Assembly: GCA_019285755.1 (NCBI GenBank)
Contig: CP079103.1
Location: forward strand, 3,224,001 to 3,288,000
DNA length: 64,000 nt
DNA from: Chitinophaga sp. E66
GTDB lineage: Bacteria; Bacteroidota; Bacteroidia; Chitinophagales; Chitinophagaceae
Direction: 5' to 3'
The notes under the pieces were generated by a model. That model worked only from the letters and a program-made list of their open reading frames with translations. It was not told the DNA's origin and ran no database searches. This document shows positions 9,706 through 20,546 of this stretch, piece after piece. Each line of letters starts with the position of its first letter. Position 1 is the first letter of the stretch. The position numbers and the translations under genes are program-made.

Positions 9706-11050
9706 ATGCACACAACGACAACGACATTCCACCACCGCTACATCCTGGGCATCTCCTTCATATCCGCGCTGGGAGGTTACCTGTTCGGCTTCGACTTCGC
9801 CGTGATTTCCGGGGCGCTGCCCTTCCTGCGCCAGACCTTTGAACTGAACGCCTGGTGGGAAGGCTTCCTCACCGGCTCCCTCGCACTGGGTTGTATGGCA
9901 GGCTGCGCGATGGCAGGCGCGCTGGCGGAACGCTTCGGGCGCAAGCCCGGGCTGCTCCTCGCCGCGCTTATCTTTACCCTTTCATCGCTGGGAATGGCGT
10001 TCTCCAATACCTTTACCGTCTTCACCACCATGCGGTTCGCGGCAGGTATCGGCGTGGGCATGGCCTCTATCCTGAGCCCGCTTTACATCGCGGAGATCTC
10101 CCCGGCGCATATGCGCGGCCGCAACGTATCCATCAACCAGCTCACCATCGTGATCGGCATCCTCGTCACCAATATCGTCAACTACTTCCTGGCCGAAAAA
10201 GGTGAAGATGCCTGGCGCTGGATGTTCGGGCTGGGCGCCGTTCCCTCCTTCATCTTCCTGCTGGGCGTGAGCCGCCTGCCGGAAAGCCCCGCTGGCTGGC
10301 CGCCAACGGCCGGCCCGATGAAGCCGCGAAGATCCTCGCCCGTATCGGTACCGGCAACTTCGCCGCCAACACCCTGCAGGATATCAGATCATCACTGGCC
10401 GGGGAAAGCCGTCCATCGCTGTCCATGGTGTTCAGCAAAGCCGTCCGCCCCGCGGTGATCGTGGGGATCGTACTGGCGGTATTCCAGCAGCTCTGCGGTA
10501 TCAATATCGTATTCAACTACACCTCCACCATATTCGCCTCCGTGGGCGCCGACCTGAACAGTCAGCTGTTCGAGACCATCTCCATCGGGATCGTGAACCT
10601 CGTATTCACCCTCGTGGCCATGTGGCAGGTAGATAAACTGGGCCGCAGGCCGCTGATGCTCATCGGATCGCTGGGATTATCCGTCGTATACATCGTGCTG
10701 GCACTGCTCCTGAAGCAACAGGCGGCCGTAGGGCTGGTATCCGTATTCGTGCTGGCCGCCATCGCGCTGTATGCCACTTCCTGGCGCCGGTGACCTGGGT
10801 ACTGATATCGGAGATCTTCCCCAACAAGGTACGGGGACTGGCCTCTTCCGTAGCCATCGTGGCCCTGTGGGGCGCGTACTTCGTGCTCGTCTTCTCCTTC
10901 CCCATCCTGGCTGAAAAGCTGGGCACATACGGGCCCTTCTACCTCTACGCCGGCATCTGCCTGCTGGGCTTCTTCTTCGTCCGCAGCAAGGTAGCCGAAA
11001 CGAAAGGCAAAACACTGGAACAACTGGAACATCAAATAACAGGACATTAA
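9706..11050 (+). CDS. MFS sugar porter (sugar:proton symporter family, frameshifted)
   Basis: Reconstructed 12-TM transporter of about 448 aa. Sugar-porter signatures are clear: GGYLFGFDFAVISGALPFLR in TM1, AERFGRKPG between TM2 and TM3, SPLYIAEISPAHMRGR after TM4, VFQQLCGINIVFNYT in TM7 and DKLGRRPL between TM8 and TM9, with VLISEIFPNKVRGLA and the closing helix FFVRSKVAETKGKTLEQL. This places it with XylE, GalP and similar inner-membrane symporters for monosaccharides. The frame changes near 10295 and 10785, both in GC-rich runs. In the operon it probably carries the monosaccharide released in the periplasm by GH30 and GH2 into the cytoplasm. Confidence 0.88.
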
Positions 11051-11067
11051 TAAAACCATTAAAGGCA

Positions 11068-14000
11068 ATGAGCGAAAACATAGTGAAGGTCTGGGAGGAA
11101 AGCATCGTCATCCCGACCTACGGGACCGGTAGCCCCGACAAGAACCCCATGTTCTTCGAAAAGCGCGTGTACCAGGGCTCCAGCGGAGCAGTATACCCAA
11201 ATCCGGTCATCGAAAAGATCCTTGATGAAAAAGAGGACGTGAGCTGGAAAGCGGTATTCCTGGAAAACCGTTACCTGAAGATCATGATCCTTCCGGAATT
11301 AGGCGGGCGCGTACAAATGGCGTTCGACAAGATCGGCAACCGGCATTTCATCTACTATAACCAGGTCATCAAGCCCGCGCTGGTAGGCCTCTGCGGACCG
11401 TGGATCTCCGGCGGCATCGAGTTCAACTGGCCGCAGCACCACCGGCCCAGCACCTACGAAGCGGTAGACTTCCGCATCGAAGAACATGCAGACGGCAGCA
11501 AGACCATCTGGGTGAACGAGATCGAAAAAATGTTCCGCACCAAAGGGATGGCGGGCTTTACCCTGCACCCCGATAAAGCGTACCTCGAGATCAAAGGAAA
11601 GCTCTACAACCGCACGCCCCTGCCCCAGACCTTCCTCTGGTGGGCCAACCCCGCGGTGAAAGTGAACGATCATTACCAGTCCGTCTTCCCGCCAGACGTA
11701 CATGCCGTATTCGACCACGGCAAGCGCGACGTATCCTCTTTCCCCATCGCCACCGGCACCTATTACAAAGTGGATTACGCGCCCGGAACGGACATCTCCC
11801 GGTATAAGAACATCCCCGTCCCCACTTCCTACATGGCCATCCGCTCGGATTATGATTTCGTGGGCGGGTATGAGCACGATACCGAGGCCGGCGTCCTTCA
11901 CGTAGCCAACCACCACATCTCGCCCGGTAAAAAGCAATGGACCTGGGGACATAGCGATTTCGGGAAAGCCTGGGATAAAAACCTCACCGATGAAGACGGT
12001 CCGTACATCGAACTGATGACCGGCGTCTATACCGATAACCAGCCAGATTTCAGCTGGCTCATGCCGTACGAAGAGAAATCCTTTACCCAGTACTTCCTCC
12101 CTTACCGTGCGCTGGGCCTCGTCCAGAATGCGAATAAGGACCTGTTGCTTCACAGCACCGTAACCGGGAATACGCTCCAATTGAAAGTATTCGCTACCGG
12201 TCCGGAGAATTTACAGTCCCTGGAAGTGCGCGTGAACGGCGAACAGATCTACAAAGACGTGTTCAGCGTATCGCCGGAAGATATCTTCGAAGTGAAGATC
12301 CCCCTGCCCGCAGGCGCCCCGAAAGCGCCGTGGAAACCATCATCCGCGGAACGGACGGTAACGCCCGCCTGCGCTACCAGGCTTCCGCACCTAAAGAAGC
12401 CACTATCCTGAACCCGCACAGGCCGCTAAATCACCGGCAGATACGGAAAACAACGAACAGCTTTTCCTCACCGGCATGCACCTGGAGCAATACCGCCACG
12501 CCACCTATTCGCCTGTGGACTATTACGAAGAAGCCCTGCGCCGCGACCCGAAAGACGTGCGCTGCAACAACGCCCTCGGCGCCTGGTACCTCCGCAGGGG
12601 CCGGTTCGCCAAAGCGGAAAAATACCTCCGCAAAGCCGTGGAAACCCTCACCCAACGCAATCCCAACCCATACGACGGCGAAGCGCTCTACAACCTGGGG
12701 CTCTGCCTGCAACTGCAAGCGCGCCTGGACGATGCATATGAATCCTACCATAAAGCCGTTTGGAACAGCGCCTGGCAAGATAGCGGGTACTTCGCCCTGG
12801 CACAGATCAGCACCAGCCGCGGGCAATACCTGTCCGCATTGGAGCAGATCGACTGGTCCATCGACAGGAACGGCCGCAATAACAAGGCCCGCGTACTGAA
12901 AGCAGCCATCCTCCGCAAGCTGGGCCTGTACGAAGAAGCCCTGGCCGGATGCGCCGAAGGCCTCCGCCGCGATGGCTTCAACCTCGGGCTGTACCACGAG
13001 CAGATGCTTTCCCACGAAAAGATGGGCAACGCCCGCGAAGCTGGTATCTCCGCAGCAACCTGCTCAAACTCGCCCGCGACCATGCCCCCAATTACCTCGA
13101 ACATGCGCTGGACGTCATGGCCGCCGGACTGTACGACGAAGCCATCGCCTGGCTGGGCATGATGCCAGATAATGCTTCGCCCCTCAAATACTATTACCTG
13201 GCCTGGTGTTACGACCGTACCGGAGACGCGGCCGCGGCGCTGCAGTTCCTCCGCAAAGCGGCAGCGGCAGATCCTTACCTCTGCTTCCCCAACCGTATGG
13301 AAGACGTGAACATCCTGCAGTCCGCCATTCAAAATAACCCGGCCGACGGCAAAGCCCCTTATTACCTGGGCTGCCTCTGGTACGACAAGAAACAATACGA
13401 CGAAGCGATCGCCATGTGGCAGGAATCCATCCGCCGCGACGATGCATTCCCGACCGTTCACCGCAACCTGGGCATCGGGCTTTTCAACAAACGCAGCGAT
13501 GCCAAAGGCGCGCTGGCGCATTTCGAAAAAGCCTTCGCGCTGGATACCACGGACGCCCGCGTGCTCATGGAGCTGGACCAGCTGCACAAACGCCTGGGCT
13601 CACCCGCCCGGGAGCGCCTGTCACGACTGGAAGCTCATCCCGCCGCCGTAGACTGGCGCGACGACCTCTACCTGGAACGCGCGGCCCTGCATAACTTCCT
13701 CGGTGAGCACGACACAGCGTTGCAACTGATTCTCCAACGCAAGTTCCACCCCTGGGAAGGCGGCGAAGGCAAGGTATCCGGTCAGTACGTGTACGCCCTC
13801 ACCGCCCTCGCCCGGAAAGACCTCGCGGCCGGTCTGCCCGAAGCCGCGCTGGAGAAACTCCAACGCGCGCAGCAATGGCCAGATTCACTGGGAGAAGGCA
13901 AGCTTTTCGGTATCCGCGAAAACGATGTGCATTACTACATGGGGCAGGCACTCACCGCCATGGGCCAACACGAAGCTGCCGCCAATTACTTCCGCATGGC

Positions 14001-14399
14001 TACGGAAGGCTCCTCTGAGCCTACGGCTGCCATGTACTATAACGACGCCCCGCCCGAGAAAATCTTCTACCAGGGCCTCGCCTGGCCGCGCTGGGCCGGA
14101 AAGACAATGCGGAAGCCATCTTCAGGAAACTGATCAGCTACGGCGACAGGCACGCAAAAGATGAAGTACGCATCGAATACTTCGCCGTTTCCCTGCCCGA
14201 CCTGCTCATTTTCGAAGACGACCTCAACGAAAGAAACCGCCTGCATTGCGTATTTCTGAAAGGACTGGGCTATCTTGGCCTCGGCGACACCGCAACGGCA
14301 ACCGCCGCGCTGCGCGAAGTGCTGGAAAAAGACATGCACTTTGCCGCCCGTGCCCACCTGTCCATCATCCAGGAAACGACAAAGACAGCATCCGTATAA
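11068..14399 (+). CDS. DUF5107 domain protein with C-terminal TPR array (frameshifted)
   Basis: Reconstructed protein of about 1,109 aa without a signal peptide. The N-terminal 430 residues are a DUF5107 domain with a galactose-mutarotase-like beta-sandwich (ILPELGGRVQMAFDKIGNRH, GPWISGGIEFNWPQHHRPS, TFLWWANPAVKVNDHYQSVF, WTWGHSDFGKAWDKNLTDED). The rest is a long series of TPR helical pairs, for example YYEEALRRDPKDVRCNNALG, APYYLGCLWYDKKQYDEAIA and VHYYMGQALTAMGQHEAAAN. The frame changes near 12320, 12450, 13045 and 14085. DUF5107-TPR proteins are frequent in Bacteroidota and Actinobacteria carbohydrate loci but their biochemistry is poorly defined; the sandwich suggests sugar binding or epimerase activity. 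It lies 17 bp after the porter and 15 bp before GH2. Confidence 0.82.
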
Positions 14400-14414
14400 A
14401 ACCAACGACAGACC

Positions 14415-17121
14415 ATGCCAAGAATCTTTATACTTTCGCTATTCATCTTCATCACCGCCACGGCCGGCGCACAGTCGCTGCCGCTGGCGGGTACCTGGCA
14501 GTTCGCTACCGACTCGCTCGACAAGGGCCTGTCCGAGAACTGGCAAAACAAAACCTTCCAACAGACGCTCCGCCTCCCCGGCACGCTCGACGATGCCGGC
14601 GTAGGCGATAAGCCCGCGCTTTCCGCCGATTCCCTCACCCGCAACGTGCTGCTCATGCTTTCGCGCAAACACCGTTACGTGGGGCCGGCCTGGTATGCGC
14701 GCGACATCGTGATACCGGCGAACTGGAATGGCAAACAGGTGGCGCTGGAACTGGAGCGCGTGCTCTGGACCACCCACGTCTGGATCGACGGTAAGGCTGC
14801 AGGCGCCCGCAACCTGCTGTCCACCCCGCACCGTTACGATCTCTCCTCCCTCCTCACCCCGGGCAAACACCGCATCGTGATCCGTGTAGACAACCGTAAA
14901 CAGTACGACATGAGCTCCAACAACATGGCGCATGCGTATACGGACGGCACGCAGATCATCTGGAACGGCATCCTGGGTAAGATGGAGCTCCGGGCCCGCG
15001 CGGCTGCACACATCACCGATGTGCAAACCTGGCCCGACCTCAACCGTAGCATACTTCGTATAACAATTAACGTTATGAACACGGGGTCCGTTTCGTCCGG
15101 CGCCCTGTCTCTGTCTTCCGGCAAATTGCAACACCGCCTGCCGGTGCAGCTGCAGGAAGGGAACAACCGTATTGAAACGGAGATCAACATACCGAAAGGC
15201 TTTGCAGAATGGGATGAGTTCAAACCTGCTGTCCATACCCTCACGGCAGACCTGAAGGCCGGTCCCTCGGCCGACCGCCAAACAGGTGAAGTTCGGCTGG
15301 CGTGAGATCACCAATAAGAACGCCCAGCTGCAGATCAACGGCAAACGGATGTTCCTCCGCGGCACGCTGGAATGCGCCATCTTCCCCTCACCGGTCACCC
15401 GCCCATGGACCGTAAAGGCTGGGCGAAAGTATTCACATCCGCAAAGCCTACGGCCTGAACCACCTCCGTTTCCACTCCTGGTGCCCGCCCGAAGCCGCGT
15501 TTGCGGTGGCGGATTCCATGGGCTTCTACCTGCAGGTGGAACTGCCTTTCTGGAACAATAACGCCGGTAAAGACACCGCCATGAACGCCTGGCTGGCATT
15601 GGAAGCGGAGCACATCAGCCGCGAATACGGAAACCATCCCTCCTTCGTATTCTGGAGCATGGGCAACGAACTGGAAGGCGACTTTAACTGGCTGGAAAGT
15701 ATCGTAGCGAAACTGAAAAAGAAGATAACCGTCACCTCTACAGCACTACGTCCTTCACTTTCCAGCAAAACCACGGTGCCTGGCCGGAGCCGGGCGATGA
15801 GTTCTTCATCACCCAATGGACGAAAAAAGGCTGGGTACGCGGACAGGGCATCTTCAACACCATCGCACCTTCGTTCAATAACGATTATACCAAAGAAACC
15901 GAAGGCCTCCCCGCGCCGATCATTACGCATGAGATAGGTCAATATTCCGTGTTCCCGAACATGGAGGAGATCAAAAAATACACCGGCGTCCTCGATCCGC
16001 TGAACTTCAAGGCCATCCGTAACGATCTCCAGCGCAAGGGCCTGCTGCACTGGCCCCGCAGTTCCTGCATTCCAGTGGTAAGTTCGCGGCGTTGTTGTAT
16101 AAGGAAGAGATCGAACGGGCAATGAAGACGAAGTATTTCAGCGGCTTCCAGCTGCTGGACCTGCACGACTTCCCCGGCCAGGGCACCGCCCTCATCGGCA
16201 TCCTCGATGCCTTCTGGGACAGCAAAGGCCTGGTGACGCCAGCGGAGCACCGCATGTATTGCCAGCCCGCAGTGCCGCTTCTCCGCTTCGAAAAGGCCAC
16301 CTGGCGCAACGGCGAAACCTTCACCGCCAAAGCGGAGACCGCCAACTTCAGCGGCGGAACCCTGAAAGGCATCACCCCTTCCTGGACGGTAAAAACCGCG
16401 GCAGGCCAGCTCGTATTCAGCGGCAAACTGTCCAAACAAGACATCCCCGAAGGCACCGGCCAGCAACTGGGAGAATTCAGCTTCCCCTGGCGGGCATTGC
16501 AAAAGCCACCGCCCTGACGATCACCCTGCACATCGGTGAGCGCCGCAATGAATGGCGTATCTGGGTATACCCCGAAAAACAAACGGATACTTTCGATGAC
16601 GTACATTACACCCGCTCCGCCACCGAGGCCTTCGAATGGCTGCAACAGGGCCGTAAGGTGCTCCTGAACCCCGATACCGCGCAGATCCGCGGGGTAGACG
16701 GCCGCTTTGCCCCGGTGTTCTGGAGCCCGGTTCATTTCCCGAACCAGCCTGGTACCATGGGTATCCTCTGCGATCCCAAACACCCCGCGCTGGCCGACTT
16801 CCCAACGGAGGCATGGTCCGACTGGCAGTGGTGGCACCTGATCACCGGCTCCAAAACCATGATCCTGGACGAATTACCCGCCATCGACCCGGTAGTCCGC
16901 GTGATCGACAACTTCTTCAAGAACCGCAAAATGGCCAACATCATAGAAGCCAACGTGAGCAAAGGCAAACTCCTGCTGGTATCTGCAGACCTCTCCCCGA
17001 AGCCGCCAGACAACCGGCCGTGGAGCAGCTCAAACGGAGCCTCGTCGCGTATATGCACGGCGCGCGCTTCCAGCCCAAAACCACGCTTACAGCGGAGCAG
17101 GTACAATTGCTGCTTAAATAA
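14415..17121 (+). CDS. Glycoside hydrolase family 2 exo-glycosidase (frameshifted)
   Basis: Reconstructed protein of about 900 aa with a signal peptide (MPRIFILSLFIFITATAGAQ). Order of domains: a GH2 sugar-binding jelly roll (SLPLAGTWQFATDSLDKG, GPAWYARDIVIP, LERVLWTTHVWIDGK), an Ig-like sandwich, and a TIM barrel with QINGKRMFLRGTLECAIF, GLNHLRFHSWCPPEAAF and the acid/base Glu in FVFWSMGNELEG (codon 15668-15670). The probable nucleophile Glu is in IITHEIGQYSVFP (codon 15931-15933). A C-terminal sandwich follows (WRIWVYPEKQ). Frame changes near 15290, 15400, 15720, 16070, 16515 and 17030. GH2 enzymes release terminal beta-linked galactose, mannose, glucuronate or similar; the variant barrel motifs do not allow a precise call. 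It is the last gene of the locus 1 operon and ends before a strong hairpin. Confidence 0.83.
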
Positions 17122-17146
17122 AGATTGTTTGTATTTCTATAAATAA

Positions 17147-17190
17147 CCGGGCCGGGCCGGCGGTGACTATACCGCTGATGCCCGGCCCGG
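17147..17190. terminator. GC-rich hairpin between convergent genes, likely bidirectional terminator
   Basis: Perfect 11-bp arms, CCGGGCCGGGC (17147-17157) and GCCCGGCCCGG (17180-17190), enclose an inner GCGGT/ACCGC stem. It lies 25 bp after the GH2 stop and 16 bp before the end of the convergent small membrane-protein gene. No long T run follows on either strand, so efficiency is uncertain. Confidence 0.6.
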
Positions 17191-17206
17191 ATGGTTATGG
17201 CGTTAG

Positions 17207-17485
17207 CTATTTGACGAGAATGAGTTTCACCGTTCCCCAGAATGCAATCATCATAAGTACAGCATACATCCAGATGACCCGGTGATTTTTCTTCCAGGAC
17301 ACCCACCCTCCAACTGCAATAAAAAGTAGCATAAAGAAATATATTAACTTCAAAACCACTACCGCATCCTCATCTTCCTGCATCAACTCCGGATCCCATT
17401 CATACTTGTAAGGAGACAAGAATATGGTGATAAATAAAAAGAAAAATATAACGGCGAGCAGGAGGATATGTATAACGTATTTCAT
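17207..17485 (-). CDS. Small membrane protein of unknown function
   Basis: An intact 92-aa protein with an N-terminal hydrophobic segment (HILLLAVIFFFLFITIF), an acidic loop (EWDPELMQEDED) and two further membrane segments (KLIYFFMLLFIAVGGWV and VIWMYAVLMMIAFWG), so three membrane helices are expected. I recognise no family. The gene is AT-rich compared with its neighbours and stands alone between the GH2 operon and the zeta-toxin-like pair, pointing towards the shared hairpin terminator. A perfect TAnnTTTG element lies 40 bp upstream of the start. Confidence 0.6.
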   Translation of the reverse strand: MKYVIHILLLAVIFFFLFITIFLSPYKYEWDPELMQEDEDAVVVLKLIYFFMLLFIAVGGWVSWKKNHRVIWMYAVLMMIAFWGTVKLILVK

Positions 17486-17524
17486 GTAGGGAAAAAGTTA
17501 TTGGCTTAAATACCCGATAAATTA

Positions 17525-17532
17525 CAAAAATA
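17525..17532 (-). promoter_or_regulatory. Candidate -7 promoter element for the small membrane protein
   Basis: On the minus strand this reads TATTTTTG, a full match to the Bacteroidota consensus TAnnTTTG, 40 bp from the start codon at 17485. No well-spaced TTG -33 element is visible, so the call is tentative. Confidence 0.3.
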
Positions 17533-17738
17533 CTATCTTCACAATATCTAATTCCCGGTAGCCTCTGAAGAGATTCAAGCTATCGGGTATCGTTTTTTAA
17601 CCGTACAAATGATTGTAGTACGTACATTTCATCTCAACAGGTACAATTATTCTCCCTTTCCAATACGCTTGAAATACAAAAAGCCGCCATCAGGGCAGCT
17701 TTCATATTCATTATATACAAACTTTCATTTACCTAAAA

Positions 17739-18413
17739 CTAATTTGCATCTGCTTTTCGGAGGTCATTTTGAATTGTTTGAAACTCAATTACTTTTTTAG
17801 CAATTAAAGGAAGTCCATGTGTTAACCAATTCTTTTTCAATGCAGATTCATGCGCCAGTACAACCTGATTGTCTTCTAATTTAACGAGCAGGGTAGGCTG
17901 ACGCATACCATCATAAAGACATATTGCCTTAAATGTTGTAAAATAACTATTGATATGCTCGAGGTTTTTTCATATACACCTTTGATTGTTCTCGCATCCA
18001 CGGCATGTCCACCTTCACTCACCCTTTGCCTCACCCGCTGTTCGCAATCTTTCACTTTATCCAGACACAAATAATTCAACTGAATCTGATACCCCTTAGA
18101 TTCAAAACGGTCAAGATATCTCCAATAGTCAGGATGAGATAAAGGGGTTTCAAGCACAAAATGCTTTCGCGTTTCAATTGCTTTGTTCATTTGTGCGACC
18201 AGAAAATCCTCCATCATTTTGGCGGAGCGATCTTTAATTTCTTCAGAAGATAAACCTTTGCCTTCTAATTCCTTCTGATAATTTGAAGGTTAAATCTCTA
18301 TCAAACGGTAACACCCCTTCAAATAGCTCAGGCAACATTGATTCTATATGCGTAGATTTTCCAGCTCCATTAGGACCTGAAATAACTAGAAGAGTAGGTA
18401 TGGAATAATCCAT
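17739..18413 (-). CDS. Zeta-toxin-like P-loop kinase (two compensating frameshifts)
   Basis: Reconstructed protein of about 224 aa starting MDYSIPTLLVISGPNGAGKS. It has a Walker A motif GPNGAGKST at residues 13-21, an acidic PFDRDL after the first helix, KHFVLETPLSHPDYWRYL in the position where zeta toxins carry their ETT-type substrate motif, and the basic CEQRVRQRVSEGGHAVDART region typical of this group's lid. Members phosphorylate UDP-N-acetylglucosamine in epsilon/zeta systems, but many chromosomal relatives in Bacteroidota are uncharacterised. Frame breaks lie near 18287 (an extra A in AAA) and 17960 (a missing A in an A run); they cancel out. The intergenic stretch 17486-17738 before its end holds no other gene I can see. 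It starts three bases after the stop of the 87-aa gene, which suggests a two-gene operon. Confidence 0.72.
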
Positions 18414-18416
18414 CGC

Positions 18417-18680
18417 TTATTTTATTTGCATTCTAACTTCTTCAGCTTCTATATCTGTTAAACGCCGCACAAAGTTCGTCTCGATTTGCGCGCCAACAGT
18501 ATAAACTTCCCGAATTTCAATGTGACCATCTGCAAATTCATAGTATCCCTGTCCTTCGGGTAACTTATCAGATAAAATTAAGAATGGAAGATTTTTACTG
18601 AAATTCCTCGCTCTTAATCTCTCAATAGTCAAAGCAAACTTTTTCTCCTGTAAGGATATTTCGCGTTCTAAAACTGTCAT
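18417..18680 (-). CDS. Small protein upstream of the zeta-like kinase, candidate antitoxin
   Basis: An intact 87-aa soluble protein, MTVLEREISLQEKKFALTIE at the start, with a charged helix-rich N-terminal half and a middle ending GYYEFADGHIEIREVYTVGA. No family is recognised and no DNA-binding motif is evident. It precedes the zeta-toxin-like kinase by three bases, and its size, position and AT-rich composition fit an antitoxin. It has no visible similarity to classical epsilon antitoxin. The name rests on gene order only. A palindrome and a good promoter lie directly upstream. Confidence 0.6.
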   Translation of the reverse strand: MTVLEREISLQEKKFALTIERLRARNFSKNLPFLILSDKLPEGQGYYEFADGHIEIREVYTVGAQIETNFVRRLTDIEAEEVRMQIK

Positions 18681-18691
18681 GTGAAATCAGG

Positions 18692-18709
18692 TTTTTACAA
18701 CTGTAAAAA
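18692..18709. promoter_or_regulatory. Perfect 18-bp palindrome, candidate operator
   Basis: TTTTTACA (18692-18699) and TGTAAAAA (18702-18709) are exact inverted repeats separated by AC. The site lies between the predicted -7 element and the start codon of the 87-aa gene, overlapping the expected transcription start, where a repressor would block transcription. Confidence 0.5.
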
Positions 18710-18716
18710 TACGCTG

Positions 18717-18747
18717 TAAAGATAAGCTAATTCATCCATTGGAACAA
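18717..18747 (-). promoter_or_regulatory. Candidate promoter of the zeta-like toxin operon
   Basis: On the minus strand TTG (18745-18747) is followed after 20 bp by TATCTTTA (18717-18724), seven of eight matches to TAnnTTTG. Its spacing is the same as in the candidate susC promoter near 2600. The leader to the start at 18680 would be about 30 nt. Confidence 0.45.
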
Positions 18748-18815
18748 CTCTATTAGCGATGAAGGGTTATTTTATCTTTCTAATAATCAATCTGTTACAA
18801 CATTAAAAACTCCAT

Positions 18816-18857
18816 AAAAAAAAAAAGCCTGCAAGAGCAAAAGCGCTCCCACAGGCT
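18816..18857 (-). terminator. Rho-independent terminator of the locus 2 operon
   Basis: Read on the minus strand, AGCCTG..GGAGC, a short loop, TGCTC..GCAGGCT and an uninterrupted run of eleven T residues follow the phosphatase stop codon at 18878 by about 20 bp. It is a textbook intrinsic terminator and marks the end of the minus-strand operon. Confidence 0.9.
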
Positions 18858-18877
18858 ATAGGAAAAGGAAAGAGGAA

Positions 18878-20528
18878 TCAGGGTTTATCCTGGCGGATGG
18901 CTTCTTCGATCACATGGCCGATGTTACCGCTGGGCATCTGGATGTTCAGGAGGGCGGCTACGGTTGGCGCAATGTCCGTCATGCCAATGGTGCGGTAGCT
19001 CCTGCCGCCGCTCTTAATGCCCCAGCCCATCCATACCAGCGGGATGTGGGAATCATATGGATACCAAAGGCCGTGGGTGGCGCCGTTGCGGCTGCCGTTC
19101 TTTACTCCGGAGTTCATGACGATCACCACATCGCCACCGCGCTTCCGGTTGTAACCGTTCTCCAACATCTTCTGCAATGGCTGGTGCAGGCCGGCGCTGC
19201 CGATCTCAGGAAGGTAAATGGCATCGGAGACTTCCGGCACTTCACGAAGACGGCTGATCACCAGTTTGGCGACCGTTTTCATGTCTACGTTCTTCGCCGC
19301 GAAAGCAGGGCGGTCGAGGTAAAGCTGATCTGCCGCCGTGGCCATTATGGCGTTCTTTACCCCATAGGTATTTTCCAGCTCGGCGTTGATCTTCGCGATG
19401 ATGCCTTTACCGTCGAGGGTGCCGGTGGGCAGATTGTGCTCTTCGAGGTAGCCGGGAGAATGAGACACGCCGTGGTCAGCAGTGATGAAGTAGGTCCAGT
19501 TGCCTTTGCCGAAACGCTTGTCTAAGTATGAGAAAAAGTCGGCCAGGTCTTTATCGAGGCGCAGGTACACGTCCTCCGTTTCGATGGAGTTAGGCCCGAA
19601 CTGGTGGCCCACCGCATCGGGGAAGAAAAGCTTACGGCCAGGAAGTCCGTCGCTTTGCCGGAGCCTAATCCATATCCTTCAATGGCGGCTTTCGCAAACT
19701 CGAAAGTGAGCGTGTTCCCGTAGGGCGTGGAACGGATGGAGCCGTTTTCCATGCCTTTGAAAGTATGCGGGAATACGGGCGCCTGTTCGTGTTTGAATTT
19801 GTTTTCGTAGTCCTTATCGTCCGCCTCGCTGAGGGTGTAGGTGGAGATGGGGTACAACGTCTCCCATCCACCGGCCAGCAGCTTCTCCGGCCGTTTCGAT
19901 GCGTTGAACTTTTGCGCCCAGTCGGGCAGCTGCTGCATGTAATACGTGCTGGTGATCCAGTTGCCGGAATTGCCGTCGTACCAGAATGCCCCGTTGGCCG
20001 CGTGGCCCGCGGGCAGGATGGAGCCCCGGTCCTTCAGCGCCACGCCTACCACTTTGCTCTGGTAGTTCGTGGCCATGCGCAGCTCGTCGGTCACGGTGGT
20101 GGTGAGCATGTTACGGGGCGACATTCCTCCTTTTTCTGAAGGAATGCCCACGGGGCGCACCGAGCTGTCTTCGGTGCAATACACGCCGCGGCTCTTTTCC
20201 CGGCTGAACCAGTAATTGTCCATGATCCCGTGTACGGCCGGCACGCTGCCGGTGTAAACGGAGGTATGGCCGCAGGCGGTTACCGTAGGCGCGTAATCGA
20301 TGTAGGTCTGTTCGCAGCGGAACCCTTCGCGGAGAAGCCTTTTAAACCCGCCCTGACCATACCGGCCGGCATAGCGGTACAGGAAATCCCATCGCATCTG
20401 GTCTACCATCATCCCCACCACGATCTTCGGACGGGCGGCGGAGGTGTCTGCGCCTGCGCCTGCGCGCCTGCCGATGCCAGTAGCATCAGGGCCAGGGGCA
20501 GTGCACGGCGGAAGTTGGATTGTATCAT
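18878..20528 (-). CDS. pafA: PafA-type alkaline phosphatase superfamily phosphatase (two frameshifts)
   Basis: Reconstructed protein of about 550 aa, close to the length of PafA. It starts MIQSNFRRALPLALMLLASA with a signal peptide; one break in the GC-rich region near 20455 and one near 19630 interrupt the frame. Motifs match PafA: PKIVVGMMVDQMRWDFLYRY with the first metal Asp, the nucleophile Thr in PTVTACGHTSVYTGS, NYWFSREK, and the Lys/Arg pair in VVGVALKDRGS. ITADHGVSHSPGY supplies Asp/His metal ligands, and GATHGLWYPYDSHIPLVWMG supplies the final His ligand. PafA enzymes are periplasmic, calcium-independent phosphate monoesterases. It is the last gene of the locus 2 operon, 18 bp after the preceding gene, and therefore probably works on phosphorylated sugars or glycans from that locus, not only as a general phosphate scavenger. 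Confidence 0.85.
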
Positions 20529-20546
20529 GTTGTGTCTGTTGCTGCT

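Noticed and set aside
9777..10061. Small minus-strand frame opposite the sugar porter
   Set aside because: Antisense to transmembrane-helix coding sequence with sugar-porter signatures; basic, low-complexity translation without a start context.
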